A stretch of DNA of 47,957 nucleotides from JASLBX01 sp036374175 (GTDB taxonomy: Bacteria > Actinomycetota > Actinomycetes > Jiangellales > Jiangellaceae). The stretch's first letter is position 1, and each line of letters opens with the position of its first letter. A program made the translations under genes and the position numbers. Of this stretch, positions 32,561-41,145 are shown one piece after another. The notes under the pieces are model-generated. The model saw nothing but the letters and a program-made list of their open reading frames with translations, searched no databases and was not told the origin of the DNA. The stretch spans positions 1-47,957 of the forward strand of contig DASUUH010000147.1 in assembly GCA_036374175.1 (NCBI GenBank). Direction: 5' to 3'.

Positions 32561-33382
32561 TCAAGATTGCCAAGACTTCGGCACTGCGCCGGTGGTGCTG
32601 AGGATCACTGCGGCCGCCTGCTCGGGGTCATCGCTCATCGGAACGTGACCGCACCCGGTCAGCAGCACATGGCGGGCGTTGGGAAGCCTGGCCTGGGCGC
32701 GCAGCGCCTGCTTCGGCGGCAGGATGCGGTCATGGTCACCCCACGCGACTGTGACCGGGACGGCCGGCTCCCCATTGAACTGGTAATAGAGATCGGCCCG
32801 CGCCACCCGGTCGAAGGCGCTGGCCCGGCGCAGCGCCACGGCGTCGCCGATCAAGCGGTCCCGGCTCAGGTATTCGGGATGAACGACCAGCAGGCCGTAG
32901 GTCATCGACACCAGCTTCTTTGAGCGGAGTACGACGCGTAGTAGCGAAGCGGGCAGATACGCATTGGCCCGCAGAGTGCGCAGGATCGCGTGGGCTCGCC
33001 GGCGTTCAGCGAGCGTGTGAAAACCCGCGGGTGCCAGCGCCGTGGCGGACGCGACGTGGCCGGCGGCGGCAAGTTCAAGCGCGATCGCCCCGCCCAGGCT
33101 GTTGCCCGCCACGTGGGGCCGGTCGAGGCCGAGGTGCTCGAGGAGATTGCGCACCCGCTCGACCGTTGCCGCCATATCGGCCGGCAGCCCTGAATCCGGT
33201 TCCGGAGACTCCCCGAAACCGGGCAGGTCGACGGCGATGACTTCATGGTGACGGGCCAACCGGTCCAGGACCGGCTCCCATGCCTGCCACCGGTGACCGA
33301 TGCCGTGAAACAGCACGAGCGGCGGGCCGTCCCCGATTCGAGCGAAGTTGACGAGTGGAGCGCGCGATTCACTGCGCCGCAT
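32561..33382 (-). CDS. Alpha/beta-hydrolase, probable esterase
   Basis: 273 residues, with all parts of the fold: oxyanion loop LFHGIGHRWQAWEPV (about 24-38), VDLPGFGES, nucleophile elbow GNSLGGA, catalytic Asp in AWGDHDRILPP and His in GCGHVPMSDDP. Its ATG at 33382 overlaps the 3' end of the monooxygenase gene by 14 bp, so the two are translated together. A Baeyer-Villiger enzyme makes esters or lactones that such a hydrolase would open. The substrate is not evident. The region between residues 115 and 190 is the cap. Confidence 0.88.
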   Translation of the reverse strand: MRRSESRAPLVNFARIGDGPPLVLFHGIGHRWQAWEPVLDRLARHHEVIAVDLPGFGESPEPDSGLPADMAATVERVRNLLEHLGLDRPHVAGNSLGGAIALELAAAGHVASATALAPAGFHTLAERRRAHAILRTLRANAYLPASLLRVVLRSKKLVSMTYGLLVVHPEYLSRDRLIGDAVALRRASAFDRVARADLYYQFNGEPAVPVTVAWGDHDRILPPKQALRAQARLPNARHVLLTGCGHVPMSDDPEQAAAVILSTTGAVPKSWQS

Positions 33383-34859
33383 CGGCCGCGCCCCCGGACG
33401 TCGTGTAGTCGGTTGCCCTGAACCGGGTGAGCCGCCACCGGAACGGAGTCACATAACCGGGCCAGATCACCGAGTTGCGGCCGGATGCATCGAGGTACCA
33501 GCTCGAGCACCCGCCGGTGGCCCACACCGTTCCGGTCATCGCCCGGTCGATGCGCTCGGTGTGCCGCCGCTGCGCCTGGCTCGTGGGTTCGATCGCACCG
33601 CCGCCGGTTCGCCGCAGGTGGTGCAGCGCTTTGATCACCTGGCGCAACTGCGCTTCGATCATCAGCACGACCGAGCTGTGCCCCAAGCCGGTATTCGGGC
33701 CGAGAAGGACGAACAGGTTGGGAAAGCCGTGGACGGTCGTCCCGAGGTGGGCATGCATCGTCGGCGTCCAGGCGTCCGCCAGGGTTTGTCCGTCCCGGCC
33801 CTTGATCCGTTGCATGATCGGCGGATCCGTGACCCGGAAGCCAGCGCCGAAGATGATCGTGTCGACGGCGTATCGGTTGCCATCCGCCGTGCTGATGCCG
33901 CTGGGATCGACTCGCGCGATGGGTTCGGTGACGACCTCGACGTTCGGACGGTCAAGCGACGCCCAGTAATCGTTGGACAGCAGTACCCGCTTGCATCCCA
34001 GCACGTAGTCCGGACGGAGGGCGGCACGGAGACCTGGATCCGACACTTGCTGCCGCAGGTGGCGCTCGGACAACCGCTGGCCGAGCCGGTTGATCTGCGG
34101 GTGGAGAAAACCGACCGCCCAGCATTCGCGTTCCCAATAGAGGGCAGTGCGCACCATCCGGGTGGCACCGGGGACGTGCCGGTAGATGGCTCGCTCGACT
34201 CTGGTGATCCGCCGGCTGCGGCGCGGCATCACCCACGCCGGCGTCCGCTGGAACAACGTGAGGTGATCGACGTCGGGTTGGATCTTAGGAACGAACTGGG
34301 CTGCGGACGCCCCGGTCCCGATCACCGCGACCCGGCGTCCGTTGAGGTCATGGTCGTGCCGCCAGCGCGCGGAGTGAAAGGTTGTGCCGGCGAACGTGTC
34401 GAGTCCTGGGAGGTTCGGCACCGCCGGCTCGCTGAGTGAACCGGTCGCCGCGACCAACACCCGTGCGGTGTAATCGCCGTGCGACGTGGTCAGCCGCCAC
34501 CTTCGCGCCTCGCCGTCCCACGCGGTGCCGGTGACGTCGTGGTTGAGCCGTAGTTTCGGCGTCAGCCCGTACCGGCGCGCGCAATCACGCAGGTAGGCCC
34601 AGATTTCCTCCTGACCGGAGTACGTGTTGGTCCACTCGGGGTTCAGCGCGAACGAGAACGAGTAGAGGTGAGATGGAACGTCGCAGACGCACCCCGGGTA
34701 GGTGTTGTGATGCCAGGTACCTCCGACGTCGCCGGACCGCTCGAAGATGAGAAAGTCGTCGAACCCGGCCTGCTGGAGCCGGATCGCCGCACCGATCCCG
34801 CCGAAACCCGCTCCAATAATCGCGATGTCGAGGTCGTTGCTACCGGCGGGTAACGTCAT
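33369..34859 (-). CDS. Baeyer-Villiger-type flavin monooxygenase
   Basis: 496 residues. FAD-binding GAGFGG (about 16-21) is followed by ERSGDVGGTWHHNTYPGCVCDVPSH, a hallmark of cyclohexanone/phenylacetone monooxygenase relatives, and the second Rossmann site is GTGASA. Between them is FAGTTFHSARWRHD, fitting the Baeyer-Villiger fingerprint FxGxxxHxxxW. It oxidises a ketone to an ester using NADPH and oxygen. A probable leaderless promoter (TTGACA at 34895-34890, 18 bp, TAACTC at 34871-34866) ends 6-7 nt before the ATG. The hydrolase follows in an overlapping frame. Confidence 0.9.
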   Translation of the reverse strand: MTLPAGSNDLDIAIIGAGFGGIGAAIRLQQAGFDDFLIFERSGDVGGTWHHNTYPGCVCDVPSHLYSFSFALNPEWTNTYSGQEEIWAYLRDCARRYGLTPKLRLNHDVTGTAWDGEARRWRLTTSHGDYTARVLVAATGSLSEPAVPNLPGLDTFAGTTFHSARWRHDHDLNGRRVAVIGTGASAAQFVPKIQPDVDHLTLFQRTPAWVMPRRSRRITRVERAIYRHVPGATRMVRTALYWERECWAVGFLHPQINRLGQRLSERHLRQQVSDPGLRAALRPDYVLGCKRVLLSNDYWASLDRPNVEVVTEPIARVDPSGISTADGNRYAVDTIIFGAGFRVTDPPIMQRIKGRDGQTLADAWTPTMHAHLGTTVHGFPNLFVLLGPNTGLGHSSVVLMIEAQLRQVIKALHHLRRTGGGAIEPTSQAQRRHTERIDRAMTGTVWATGGCSSWYLDASGRNSVIWPGYVTPFRWRLTRFRATDYTTSGGAADAAQ

Positions 34860-34865
34860 ACCGAT

Positions 34866-34895
34866 GAGTTAGTCCGCAAAGGTGATGTATGTCAA
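34866..34895 (-). promoter_or_regulatory. Promoter of the monooxygenase-hydrolase operon
   Basis: A consensus TTGACA (34895-34890) stands 18 bp before TAACTC (34871-34866). The latter is a poor -10 but the ATG at 34859 lies where transcription should begin, as in other leaderless cases here. Confidence 0.4.
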
Positions 34896-34916
34896 GAGCC
34901 GGCGTCGTCGGCGCGG

Positions 34917-35927
34917 CTAGTCGAGGTTCCGTTGCCAGCCGATTCCTCGGCCGACGATCTCGTACCCGAGAAGCTCGTTCACCTTGATCATGTGGTCGTT
35001 GGATGCGGCGTTCTCGGTGTCGATGAACCACACCTGCGGCTCGATCTCCCGCAGCCAGCGCAGCATGTCGATCTTGAGGAGCAGTCCGAGGCGGTGTCCG
35101 CGATGTGCCGCCAGCACACTGGTGTCGTACTGGTAGGCATACCAGGGCTGTTCGTTCTCGATCGCGAGCAGGGTGTGACCGGCCAGTTCACCGGACTCGC
35201 GGTGCCGCGCTGCAACTCGGTACAACCTCCGGTTGCGGCCTTCGTTCGCAGATTCGAAGGCGCGGATGCGCTCGGGCGTGTACACCTCGTCCTCGACGTG
35301 GAGGCCTTCGGTCGGGGCGTCGTTGATAGCGGCGGTCAACGTGGTCACCCTGGTCAGCAAGTCGTCGGGAACGGTTGGAGCGATGCGCAGCAACACGTAC
35401 CCCTCGGCTCGCCGTTCGGCGGCGGCGTACTCGGCGTCCAGCCTCGGCCAGTCGACCGCCCGGACGTCCTGCCGGCGCGCGATCTCGTCGTATCCGCGCT
35501 CGAATCCCATTGCCGATGCCACGGCGGAGTACTCCGGCCGGTCAGCGGTGATGACAAGCATGACCTTGCGGCCGTCCCGGCGGGCCCGGTCCGACGCCGC
35601 GCCGATCAACGCCTGCACCATCGCCTGCGTTCGAACGGCGGGATCGGTAACGGGGTGGACGATGGCCAGGTGGGTGTTGTCGCGCCATGGCAGGCCGATC
35701 TCGACGACACCGACGACCCGGCCGTGCGAGTCCTTGGCGACCGCGACCTCCGGGGGCTGGCCGTCCCATCCGTGCCGGAACCGGCCGAGGAACATCGAAA
35801 CCGTGTGGACGGGATGATGTGGCAGGTCCACCGCCCGGGCGGCTTCGGCGGCGGCGACGGCCCCGGCGACGTCCTGAGGGTCCGGGTTCGCTCGGTCGAG
35901 CCACGTGAGTTCCACGTGACCATGCAA
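34917..35927 (-). CDS. Double GNAT-domain acetyltransferase-like protein
   Basis: 336 residues with two GNAT-like halves. The first (1-160) contains VAVAKDSHGRVVGVVEIGLP, AIVHPVTDPAVRTQAMVQALI. The second (about 170-336) contains RRLYRVAARHRESGELAGHTLLAI, the acetyl-CoA-binding TSVLAAHRGHRLGLLLKIDML and a terminal WFIDTENAASNDHMIKVNELLGYEIVGRGIGW. The latter ending is typical of actinobacterial GNAT proteins related to mycothiol synthase-type two-domain enzymes. Only the second half has a complete pyrophosphate-binding loop. Substrate unknown. The gene is divergent from the Nudix gene, and its start could be ATG 35927 or a GTG four codons later. Confidence 0.85.
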   Translation of the reverse strand: MHGHVELTWLDRANPDPQDVAGAVAAAEAARAVDLPHHPVHTVSMFLGRFRHGWDGQPPEVAVAKDSHGRVVGVVEIGLPWRDNTHLAIVHPVTDPAVRTQAMVQALIGAASDRARRDGRKVMLVITADRPEYSAVASAMGFERGYDEIARRQDVRAVDWPRLDAEYAAAERRAEGYVLLRIAPTVPDDLLTRVTTLTAAINDAPTEGLHVEDEVYTPERIRAFESANEGRNRRLYRVAARHRESGELAGHTLLAIENEQPWYAYQYDTSVLAAHRGHRLGLLLKIDMLRWLREIEPQVWFIDTENAASNDHMIKVNELLGYEIVGRGIGWQRNLD

Positions 35928-35982
35928 TCGCAGTGCAGCGCCCCCTGGCGAGCGGTTTTCCGCACCCGGCAGACTCGGATAC

Positions 35983-36450
35983 GTGGCAGCAAAACGCAGC
36001 GCGGGCCTGCTGGTGTTCCGCCGAAGCGGCGGCCGGGTGGAAGTCCTGCTCGGTCACATGGGTGGGCCGTTCTGGGCGCGTAAGGACGCTGGCGCGTGGT
36101 CCGTCCCCAAAGGCGAATACGACTCCGGCGAGCCGGCGCAGGCCGCCGCCCGCCGCGAGTTCACCGAAGAGCTCGGGATTGCACCGCCGGATGGCGAGCT
36201 GGTCGGCCTCGGAGACATCCGGCAGGCCGGCGGCAAGACGGTGAACGTGTGGGCCGTCGAGGGCGACGTCGACGTCGCCGGCGTCGCGCCGGGTACCTTC
36301 GAGATGGAGTGGCCACGCGGTTCGGGCCGGATCCAGGAGTTTCCCGAGCTTGATCGGGTGGAATGGTTCGACCTTGAGGCGGCCCGGACCAAGGTCGTCA
36401 CGGCGCAGCGGATCTTTTTCGACCGGCTCGCGCAGCGATTGGGAGGGTAG
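35983..36450 (+). CDS. Nudix hydrolase
   Basis: 155 residues. The Nudix box is GEYDSGEPAQAAARREFTEE followed by LGI (about residues 45-67), with the catalytic Glu pairs in REFTEE. WSVPKGEYD precedes it as in the diadenosine-polyphosphate or mutT-like members with a PKG entry, and EFPELDRVEWFDLEAAR follows. It likely clears a nucleoside-diphosphate-type compound. The start is GTG 35983. The next gene begins 3 bp after the stop, so serpin and Nudix are in one operon. Confidence 0.9.
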   Translation: MAAKRSAGLLVFRRSGGRVEVLLGHMGGPFWARKDAGAWSVPKGEYDSGEPAQAAARREFTEELGIAPPDGELVGLGDIRQAGGKTVNVWAVEGDVDVAGVAPGTFEMEWPRGSGRIQEFPELDRVEWFDLEAARTKVVTAQRIFFDRLAQRLGG

Positions 36451-36453
36451 ACG

Positions 36454-37521
36454 GTGGATCGCCAGCACGTGGAGTATGCGCTCGCGCTGCATGCCGTGCT
36501 GCCGCACGACGGCAACCTGCCGTGGTCGCCGTACTCGGTGGCTTCCGCGCTCGGCCTGGCCGCCAGCGGTGCCCGCGGCCGGACACGAGATGAACTGGTC
36601 GATTGCATTGCGCGCGGTGGAAAGCTCGACGCGGTGGCCAAGGCGCTCAGCGAAGCGGCTCGGCTGTCCGCTGCCGAGACGGCCGTGGCCAACACGCTCT
36701 GGATGCGGATCGGGTTGAACGTCCATGACCGGTTCAAGCAGGTGGTCCTCGGGTGGCCCGGGGGAGCCGTCCGCGCCGCCGACTTCGAACACGACCCCGA
36801 CGGCGCCCGGCAGAAGATCAACAACGACGTCGAGCAGGAGACGCGGGGACTGGTCAAGGATCTGCTGCCGGACGGAGCAGTGCACCGCGAGATCGGTGCG
36901 GTGATCGTCAACGCCCTCTATTTGAAGGTCGCCTGGCAGAGCCCGTTCGAGGCGGACCGGACCGTCGCTGCACCATTCCATGCGCCGTCCGGGACGAGAG
37001 ACGTGCCCACCATGCGGCAGCAGGAGCAATTTCGGTACGCAGCTGCCGACGGGTGGCAACTGGTGAGCCTGCCGACGCCTGGCGGCGTTGTGGTCGACGT
37101 ACTGCTGCCAGACGGCACCGACGCGAGCCCGCCGCCCCCGGACACGCTGGCGGCGCTGCACCGCCAGAGCCGTTCACGCAAGGTCGATCTGGCGCTGCCG
37201 CGGTTCCGGATCGAGGAGTCGCTGGCCCTGATCGAGCCGCTCCGGGCAGTGGGTGTCGAGGCGGCGTTCAACCGTCTGCTCGCGGACTTCAGTGGGATCT
37301 CAGACGCTCGCATGTTCATCGAAACCGCCGTGCACAAGGCGGTCATGCGGGTCGACGAGCAGGGGTTCGAAGGGGCCGCGGCAACCGCTCTTGCGTTCCG
37401 GCTGGTCTCGGTGGACATGAGCCGGCCCGTGCCGTTCTACGTGGACCGGCCATTTCTCGTCCTGGTGCGGCACGCTCGCACCGGCGCGATCTACTTCCTG
37501 GCGCGCGTCGTCGAGCCGTGA
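36454..37521 (+). CDS. Serpin (serine protease inhibitor), predicted inhibitory
   Basis: 355 residues with serpin landmarks: NLPWSPYSVASALGLAASGARGRTRDEL near the start, INNDVEQETRGLVKDLL, VIVNALYLKVAWQSPF, ALPRFRIEESL, and FIETAVHKAVMRVDEQGFEGAAATA. The small-residue hinge (P17-P9 about EGAAATALA) predicts that the reactive loop can insert and inhibit. Counting from the hinge Glu, P1-P1' is Met322-Ser323 (SVDMSRPVPFYVDRPF), as in alpha-1-antitrypsin. There is no signal peptide, so it should be cytosolic unless exported otherwise. Bacterial serpins are patchily distributed. The target protease is unknown. GTG start with GGGAGGG upstream. Confidence 0.9.
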   Translation: MDRQHVEYALALHAVLPHDGNLPWSPYSVASALGLAASGARGRTRDELVDCIARGGKLDAVAKALSEAARLSAAETAVANTLWMRIGLNVHDRFKQVVLGWPGGAVRAADFEHDPDGARQKINNDVEQETRGLVKDLLPDGAVHREIGAVIVNALYLKVAWQSPFEADRTVAAPFHAPSGTRDVPTMRQQEQFRYAAADGWQLVSLPTPGGVVVDVLLPDGTDASPPPPDTLAALHRQSRSRKVDLALPRFRIEESLALIEPLRAVGVEAAFNRLLADFSGISDARMFIETAVHKAVMRVDEQGFEGAAATALAFRLVSVDMSRPVPFYVDRPFLVLVRHARTGAIYFLARVVEP

Positions 37522-37588
37522 CGGGCTCGCGTCCGAAGTGGACCGGGAGTTTTCCACCGCACCGTCGGTCCGGGCACGGCGTTCCCGA

Positions 37589-37774
37589 GCCTTTGCAGTG
37601 TTCACGTTTAGGAAGCGCTGCCCCTGAGGTGAACCGAGCGGCCGAAGTCGGCCGCACAGTCTCGGAAGCGGTTTGGAGACACGCTCGGCGCTTCCTCCTG
37701 GTGTGCAGTGCAACGCCCGCGGCGAGGGGTGGCGCTTCCTCATGGTGTGCAGTGCAAAGGCTCGGAGTGGGCCG
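37589..37774. repeat. Cluster of three related repeats (one inverted, two tandem, 44-bp period)
   Basis: In the 394-bp gap between serpin and oxidoreductase (37522-37915), GGCGCTTCCT-(C/A)-TGGTGTGCAGTGCAA occurs at 37687 and 37731, exactly 44 bp apart. A third, diverged copy lies inverted at 37589-37618 (GCCTTTGCAGTG, TAGGAAGCGC). The inverted copy can pair with either tandem copy. No protein coding is credible here; the frames that cross it are chance extensions. Confidence 0.65.
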
Positions 37775-37915
37775 TGGCTGGGGCTGGCGGGAGGAGTTCG
37801 GCGGTGCGAGGGGAGCGGTGCCGGGCCGGCCTCGGCGGCGGAGTTGACCGAGCACCGGCAAGAATGGCACCGAACGATACGGTTTGCGCGGCGCTGACGC
37901 ACGGGAGAGGACGCC

Positions 37916-38956
37916 ATGACAGATCGGGTGCGCTGGGGAGTGCTGGGCGTGGCGGCCATCGCCACCAAGAAGGTCATCCCCGCCATGCAGCAGGCCGGCA
38001 ACTGCGAGGTCGTCGCCATCGCTTCCCGCAACGCCGAACGAGCAGCGCAGGCGGCCGGACAACTCGGCATAGCCCGCCACTATGACTCGTACCAGGCACT
38101 TCTGAACGACGACGAGATCGACGCGGTCTACATCCCGTTGCCGAACAACCTCCACGCCGAATGGACCATCCGGGCGGCCAAGGCCGGCAAACACGTGCTC
38201 TGCGAGAAGCCGCTGGCCATGAACGCTGCTGAGGCGGCGACTGTAGTGATCGCCTGCGAGCAGGCCGGCGTGCTGCTGATGGAGGCGTTCATGTACCGGC
38301 TGCACCCACAGTGGGTGGCGGCCAGGGAACTGGTGGCCGCCGGCCGCATCGGCGAACTGCGCTCGATCAACGCCGTGTTCACGTACCACAACGTCGATCC
38401 GGCCAATATCCGCAACGTCGCCGAGTACGGCGGTGGCGCGCTGATGGACATCGGCTGCTACCCGATCAATGTGGCTCGGATGATGTTCGGCGCCGAGCCG
38501 ACGCAGGTGCATGCCGCGATCCGCCGCGATCCCACCTTCGGCACGGACGTGCTGACCTCGGCCGTGCTCGACTTCGACGGACGTCAGGCCACCTTCGTCT
38601 GCTCGACCCAACTCGAACCCGACCAGCGAGTGGACCTGCTTGGCACGGAGGGACGGTTGACGATCGAGATCCCCTTCAACATTCCACCGGACCGGCCGAC
38701 CCGCCTGATCCACGTCGCCGGCGGCAACCCACCGGTCGCGCCTGGAACCGAGGTGATCGAGGTGCCCGCAACCGACCAGTACCGCGTGCAGGGCGAGTTG
38801 TTCTCCGCCGCCGTGCGCGGTGAAGCCGAGCTGCCCACGCCACCGGCCGATGCGATCGCCAACATGGCCGTGATCGACCAGATCTTCACGGCTGCCGCGG
38901 CGCCACGACGCGACCGCAACCTCCTTCTGCCAGGACAGGAGCCCGCCATAGGGTAG
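37916..38956 (+). CDS. Gfo/Idh/MocA-family oxidoreductase
   Basis: 346 residues. N-terminal Rossmann domain (VRWGVLGVAAIATKKVIPAM), DAVYIPLPNNLHAEW, the family motif HVLCEKPLAMNAAEA (about residues 94-106), then the C-terminal sheet with VLLMEAFMYRLHPQW, GGGALMDIGCYPINVARMMFG. These enzymes oxidise or reduce sugars and inositols with NAD(P). The GALMDIGCYPIN stretch carries the usual catalytic D/C/Y-P cluster. It stands between the repeat cluster and a DUF1707 gene that starts 6 bp after its stop, so they probably form an operon, although no functional link is evident. Confidence 0.92.
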   Translation: MTDRVRWGVLGVAAIATKKVIPAMQQAGNCEVVAIASRNAERAAQAAGQLGIARHYDSYQALLNDDEIDAVYIPLPNNLHAEWTIRAAKAGKHVLCEKPLAMNAAEAATVVIACEQAGVLLMEAFMYRLHPQWVAARELVAAGRIGELRSINAVFTYHNVDPANIRNVAEYGGGALMDIGCYPINVARMMFGAEPTQVHAAIRRDPTFGTDVLTSAVLDFDGRQATFVCSTQLEPDQRVDLLGTEGRLTIEIPFNIPPDRPTRLIHVAGGNPPVAPGTEVIEVPATDQYRVQGELFSAAVRGEAELPTPPADAIANMAVIDQIFTAAAAPRRDRNLLLPGQEPAIG

Positions 38957-38961
38957 GCGCC

Positions 38962-39585
38962 GTGGACGATGCACGGGACGAACGGACGCTGCGCGCCTCG
39001 GATGCCGACCGGGAGCGGGTCGCCGAGGTGCTGCGCTCCGCGGCGGCCGACGGGCGGCTGAGCCTCGAGGAGCTGGACGAGCGGCTCGACCGGCTCTACG
39101 CAGCCAAGACGTACGGCGAACTCGAGCCGGTCGTCGCGGACCTTCCGGGGCTCGCCAGCGTGCCGCGGCCCAGTGTGCCCGCAGTTGCCCCGAGGCCGGC
39201 CGTCCCCGACCGGGTCGGCGGAACACCGACATCCCGCGAAGCGAAGGCCGTTTTCGGCGGCGTGGCCCGCCGGGGGCAGTGGGTCGTGCCCGAGCGCTAC
39301 CGGGTCAAGGCCGTGTTCGGCGGCGTCGATCTGGACCTGCGAGAGGCTCAGCTGGAGTCTCACGAGGTGACGATCGAATCCAAGGCCGTCTTCGGCGGTA
39401 TCAGCATCGTCGTGCCGCCAGACGTCACCGTGATCATCGACGGATCCGGCATTTTCGGCGGCTTCGCCGGGGACGCCGAGGACGTCCAGCCGCCAGCCGG
39501 CGCTCCTTTAGTCCGGGTCACCGGCAAGGCGGTGTTCGGCGGCGTCGCCGTGATGCGCAAGCGGCCGGACTCAGCAGCCCACTGA
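38962..39585 (+). CDS. DUF1707 (SHOCT-like) and LiaF-like domain protein
   Basis: 207 residues. Residues about 9-60 are DUF1707: RASDADRERVAEVLRSAAADG, LSLEELDERLDRLYAAKTYGEL. A Pro-rich linker (about 70-95) leads to a LiaF-C-like beta-repeat domain in which KAVFGGV or a close variant occurs four times (93-99, 116-122, 138-144 and near 190). Cytosolic by sequence; no membrane helix. LiaF-like domains in other bacteria respond to cell-envelope stress. GTG start, 6 bp after the oxidoreductase gene. No function has been shown for this arrangement. Confidence 0.85.
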   Translation: MDDARDERTLRASDADRERVAEVLRSAAADGRLSLEELDERLDRLYAAKTYGELEPVVADLPGLASVPRPSVPAVAPRPAVPDRVGGTPTSREAKAVFGGVARRGQWVVPERYRVKAVFGGVDLDLREAQLESHEVTIESKAVFGGISIVVPPDVTVIIDGSGIFGGFAGDAEDVQPPAGAPLVRVTGKAVFGGVAVMRKRPDSAAH

Positions 39586-39631
39586 GCGACTCGTCAATCG
39601 TCGGATAGTGCGGCTACTCGAGAGTCAGCTC

Positions 39632-39660
39632 TTGACAGCAGTCATGATCGCGATTGGGAT
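39632..39660 (+). promoter_or_regulatory. Candidate promoter of the LVIVD-repeat protein gene
   Basis: TTGACA (39632-39637) and TGGGAT (39655-39660) are 17 bp apart, placing transcription start near 39667 and leaving an 80-nt leader with a GAGGAGG ribosome site. The -35 is perfect and the -10 weak. Confidence 0.4.
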
Positions 39661-39748
39661 GTCGGTCATGCACCCCCTTCGGTTAGGCGCGGCAGCGTAA
39701 CCAGACGCTGGCCGGGTCAGCCTGACCGCTCCTAGACGAGGAGGTCTC

Positions 39749-41137
39749 ATGAGGCTACGAACCTCGCTGGTGTCCGTGCTGGTCGCGACCATGTCTGTGG
39801 TGGGCGGGTCGGCGCTGGCACACGACGATGACGGCAAGCACGACACTCCGGACGACCCGAAGGCGGGTTGGGAGGCCCAGCAAGAGGCTGTGGCGCCAGG
39901 CGCACAGAATTCGGCACCGCCCCACTCAGAGCGTCCCGACCGGTTCGCCCCCTGCGTACGGGGCGTCGCGTACCTGCCGGAGTTCGACGGGCATCCGGTG
40001 CTCGGATCCGGCGCGTTCCCGTGTGACGGCGTCGACCTGCTTTCGTACCTTCCGCCCGATGAACTCGGCGGCGGGTTCGAGGTCGGTACCGGGCGCGGCA
40101 GCGACGTCTGGGGCTGGGCCGACCCTGTGACCGGACGTGAATACGTGCTGGCAGGAATGGAGAACGGTACGGCGATCGTCGACATCACCGACGCCAAGCG
40201 GCCGCTGTTCCTGGCCCACCTGCCCACGTCCGCCACGAATAACCTGATCTGGCGCGACATCAAGACCTTCAATGACCACGCCTTCATCGTGGCCGAGTCG
40301 GCTAACCACGGCATGCAGGTCCTGGATCTCACGAGACTGCGTGATCTCGACCCGGCCGACGCCCCGGTGACCCTGGACGAGGACGCCCTGTACACCGGCT
40401 TCCTGCGAGCGCACAACATCGTGATCAACGAGGACAGCGGCTTCGCCTACGCCGTCGACCAGCGCAACGATGCCGAGGGCTGTGGCAGCGGAATGCACAT
40501 CGTCGACATCAACGACCCCACGAACCCGATGTTCGCCGGCTGCTATGACGACACTCGTGTCCACGATGCGCACTGCGTGATCTACGACGGACCCGATACC
40601 CGCTTCACAGGGCGCGAGCTGTGCATCACGTCCACAGGCGGAGGACAGAGCGTAGGTGTGGTGGATGTCACCGATAAGGCCAACCCGGTGACGCTGTCGA
40701 TTACGCCCTACCCGAACTCCGGTTTCAGCCATCAGGGCTGGCTGCTGGACGGGCACCGGTACTTCCTTCACAACACCGAGTCGACGTCGCGGATGCCGCA
40801 GGGTGTCGACATCTTCGATCTGGCCGATCTCACCGCTCCGCAGCACATCGGCTTCTTCGAGAACCCTGCTCAGTCGACGCAGCACAACCTGTACCAGAAG
40901 AACCGGTACGCCTATCAGTCGAACTACAAGTCCGGGTTGCGTGTCTATGACACCCGCAACGTTGCGGCCGGCGAGCTGAACGAAGTCGCGTACTTCGACG
41001 TCTACCCGCCGAACGACGATCCGGGCTTCGGCTTCGGCACGTGGAGCAACTACCCGTGGTTCAAGAGCGGCGTCGTGGCCGTGCACGGTTACCAGGGGCT
41101 CTTCCTGGTCAAGCCACGGCTCGGTGAACGCAACTAG
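39749..41137 (+). CDS. Secreted LVIVD-repeat protein (choice-of-anchor B type)
   Basis: 462 residues. Sec signal peptide RTSLVSVLVATMSVVGGSALA, with cleavage near 25. The mature protein has a beta-propeller-like set of repeats of the type GMENGTAIVDITDAKRPLFLA, NHGMQVLDLTRLRDL, MHIVDINDPTNPMFAG, SVGVVDVTDKANPV and QGVDIFDLADLTAPQHIG. Several His (NDHAF, RAHNIV, VHDAHC, SHQGW, TQHNLY) recur at repeat starts and look like a shared binding row. The family is secreted and of unknown biochemistry. The last repeat ends with GYQGLFLVKP, and no anchor follows. A perfect hairpin lies after the stop. Confidence 0.9.
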   Translation: MRLRTSLVSVLVATMSVVGGSALAHDDDGKHDTPDDPKAGWEAQQEAVAPGAQNSAPPHSERPDRFAPCVRGVAYLPEFDGHPVLGSGAFPCDGVDLLSYLPPDELGGGFEVGTGRGSDVWGWADPVTGREYVLAGMENGTAIVDITDAKRPLFLAHLPTSATNNLIWRDIKTFNDHAFIVAESANHGMQVLDLTRLRDLDPADAPVTLDEDALYTGFLRAHNIVINEDSGFAYAVDQRNDAEGCGSGMHIVDINDPTNPMFAGCYDDTRVHDAHCVIYDGPDTRFTGRELCITSTGGGQSVGVVDVTDKANPVTLSITPYPNSGFSHQGWLLDGHRYFLHNTESTSRMPQGVDIFDLADLTAPQHIGFFENPAQSTQHNLYQKNRYAYQSNYKSGLRVYDTRNVAAGELNEVAYFDVYPPNDDPGFGFGTWSNYPWFKSGVVAVHGYQGLFLVKPRLGERN

Positions 41138-41145
41138 GTAACTCA

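Noticed and set aside
37343..39232. Minus-strand frame of over 600 codons
   Set aside because: It crosses the serpin end, the repeat cluster, the oxidoreductase and the DUF1707 gene, with no family-like sequence.
39625..39669. 14-codon minus-strand ORF (TDIPIAIMTAVKS) with AGGGGG upstream
   Set aside because: Tempting ribosome site, but it overlaps the candidate promoter of the plus-strand gene and no relative is known.
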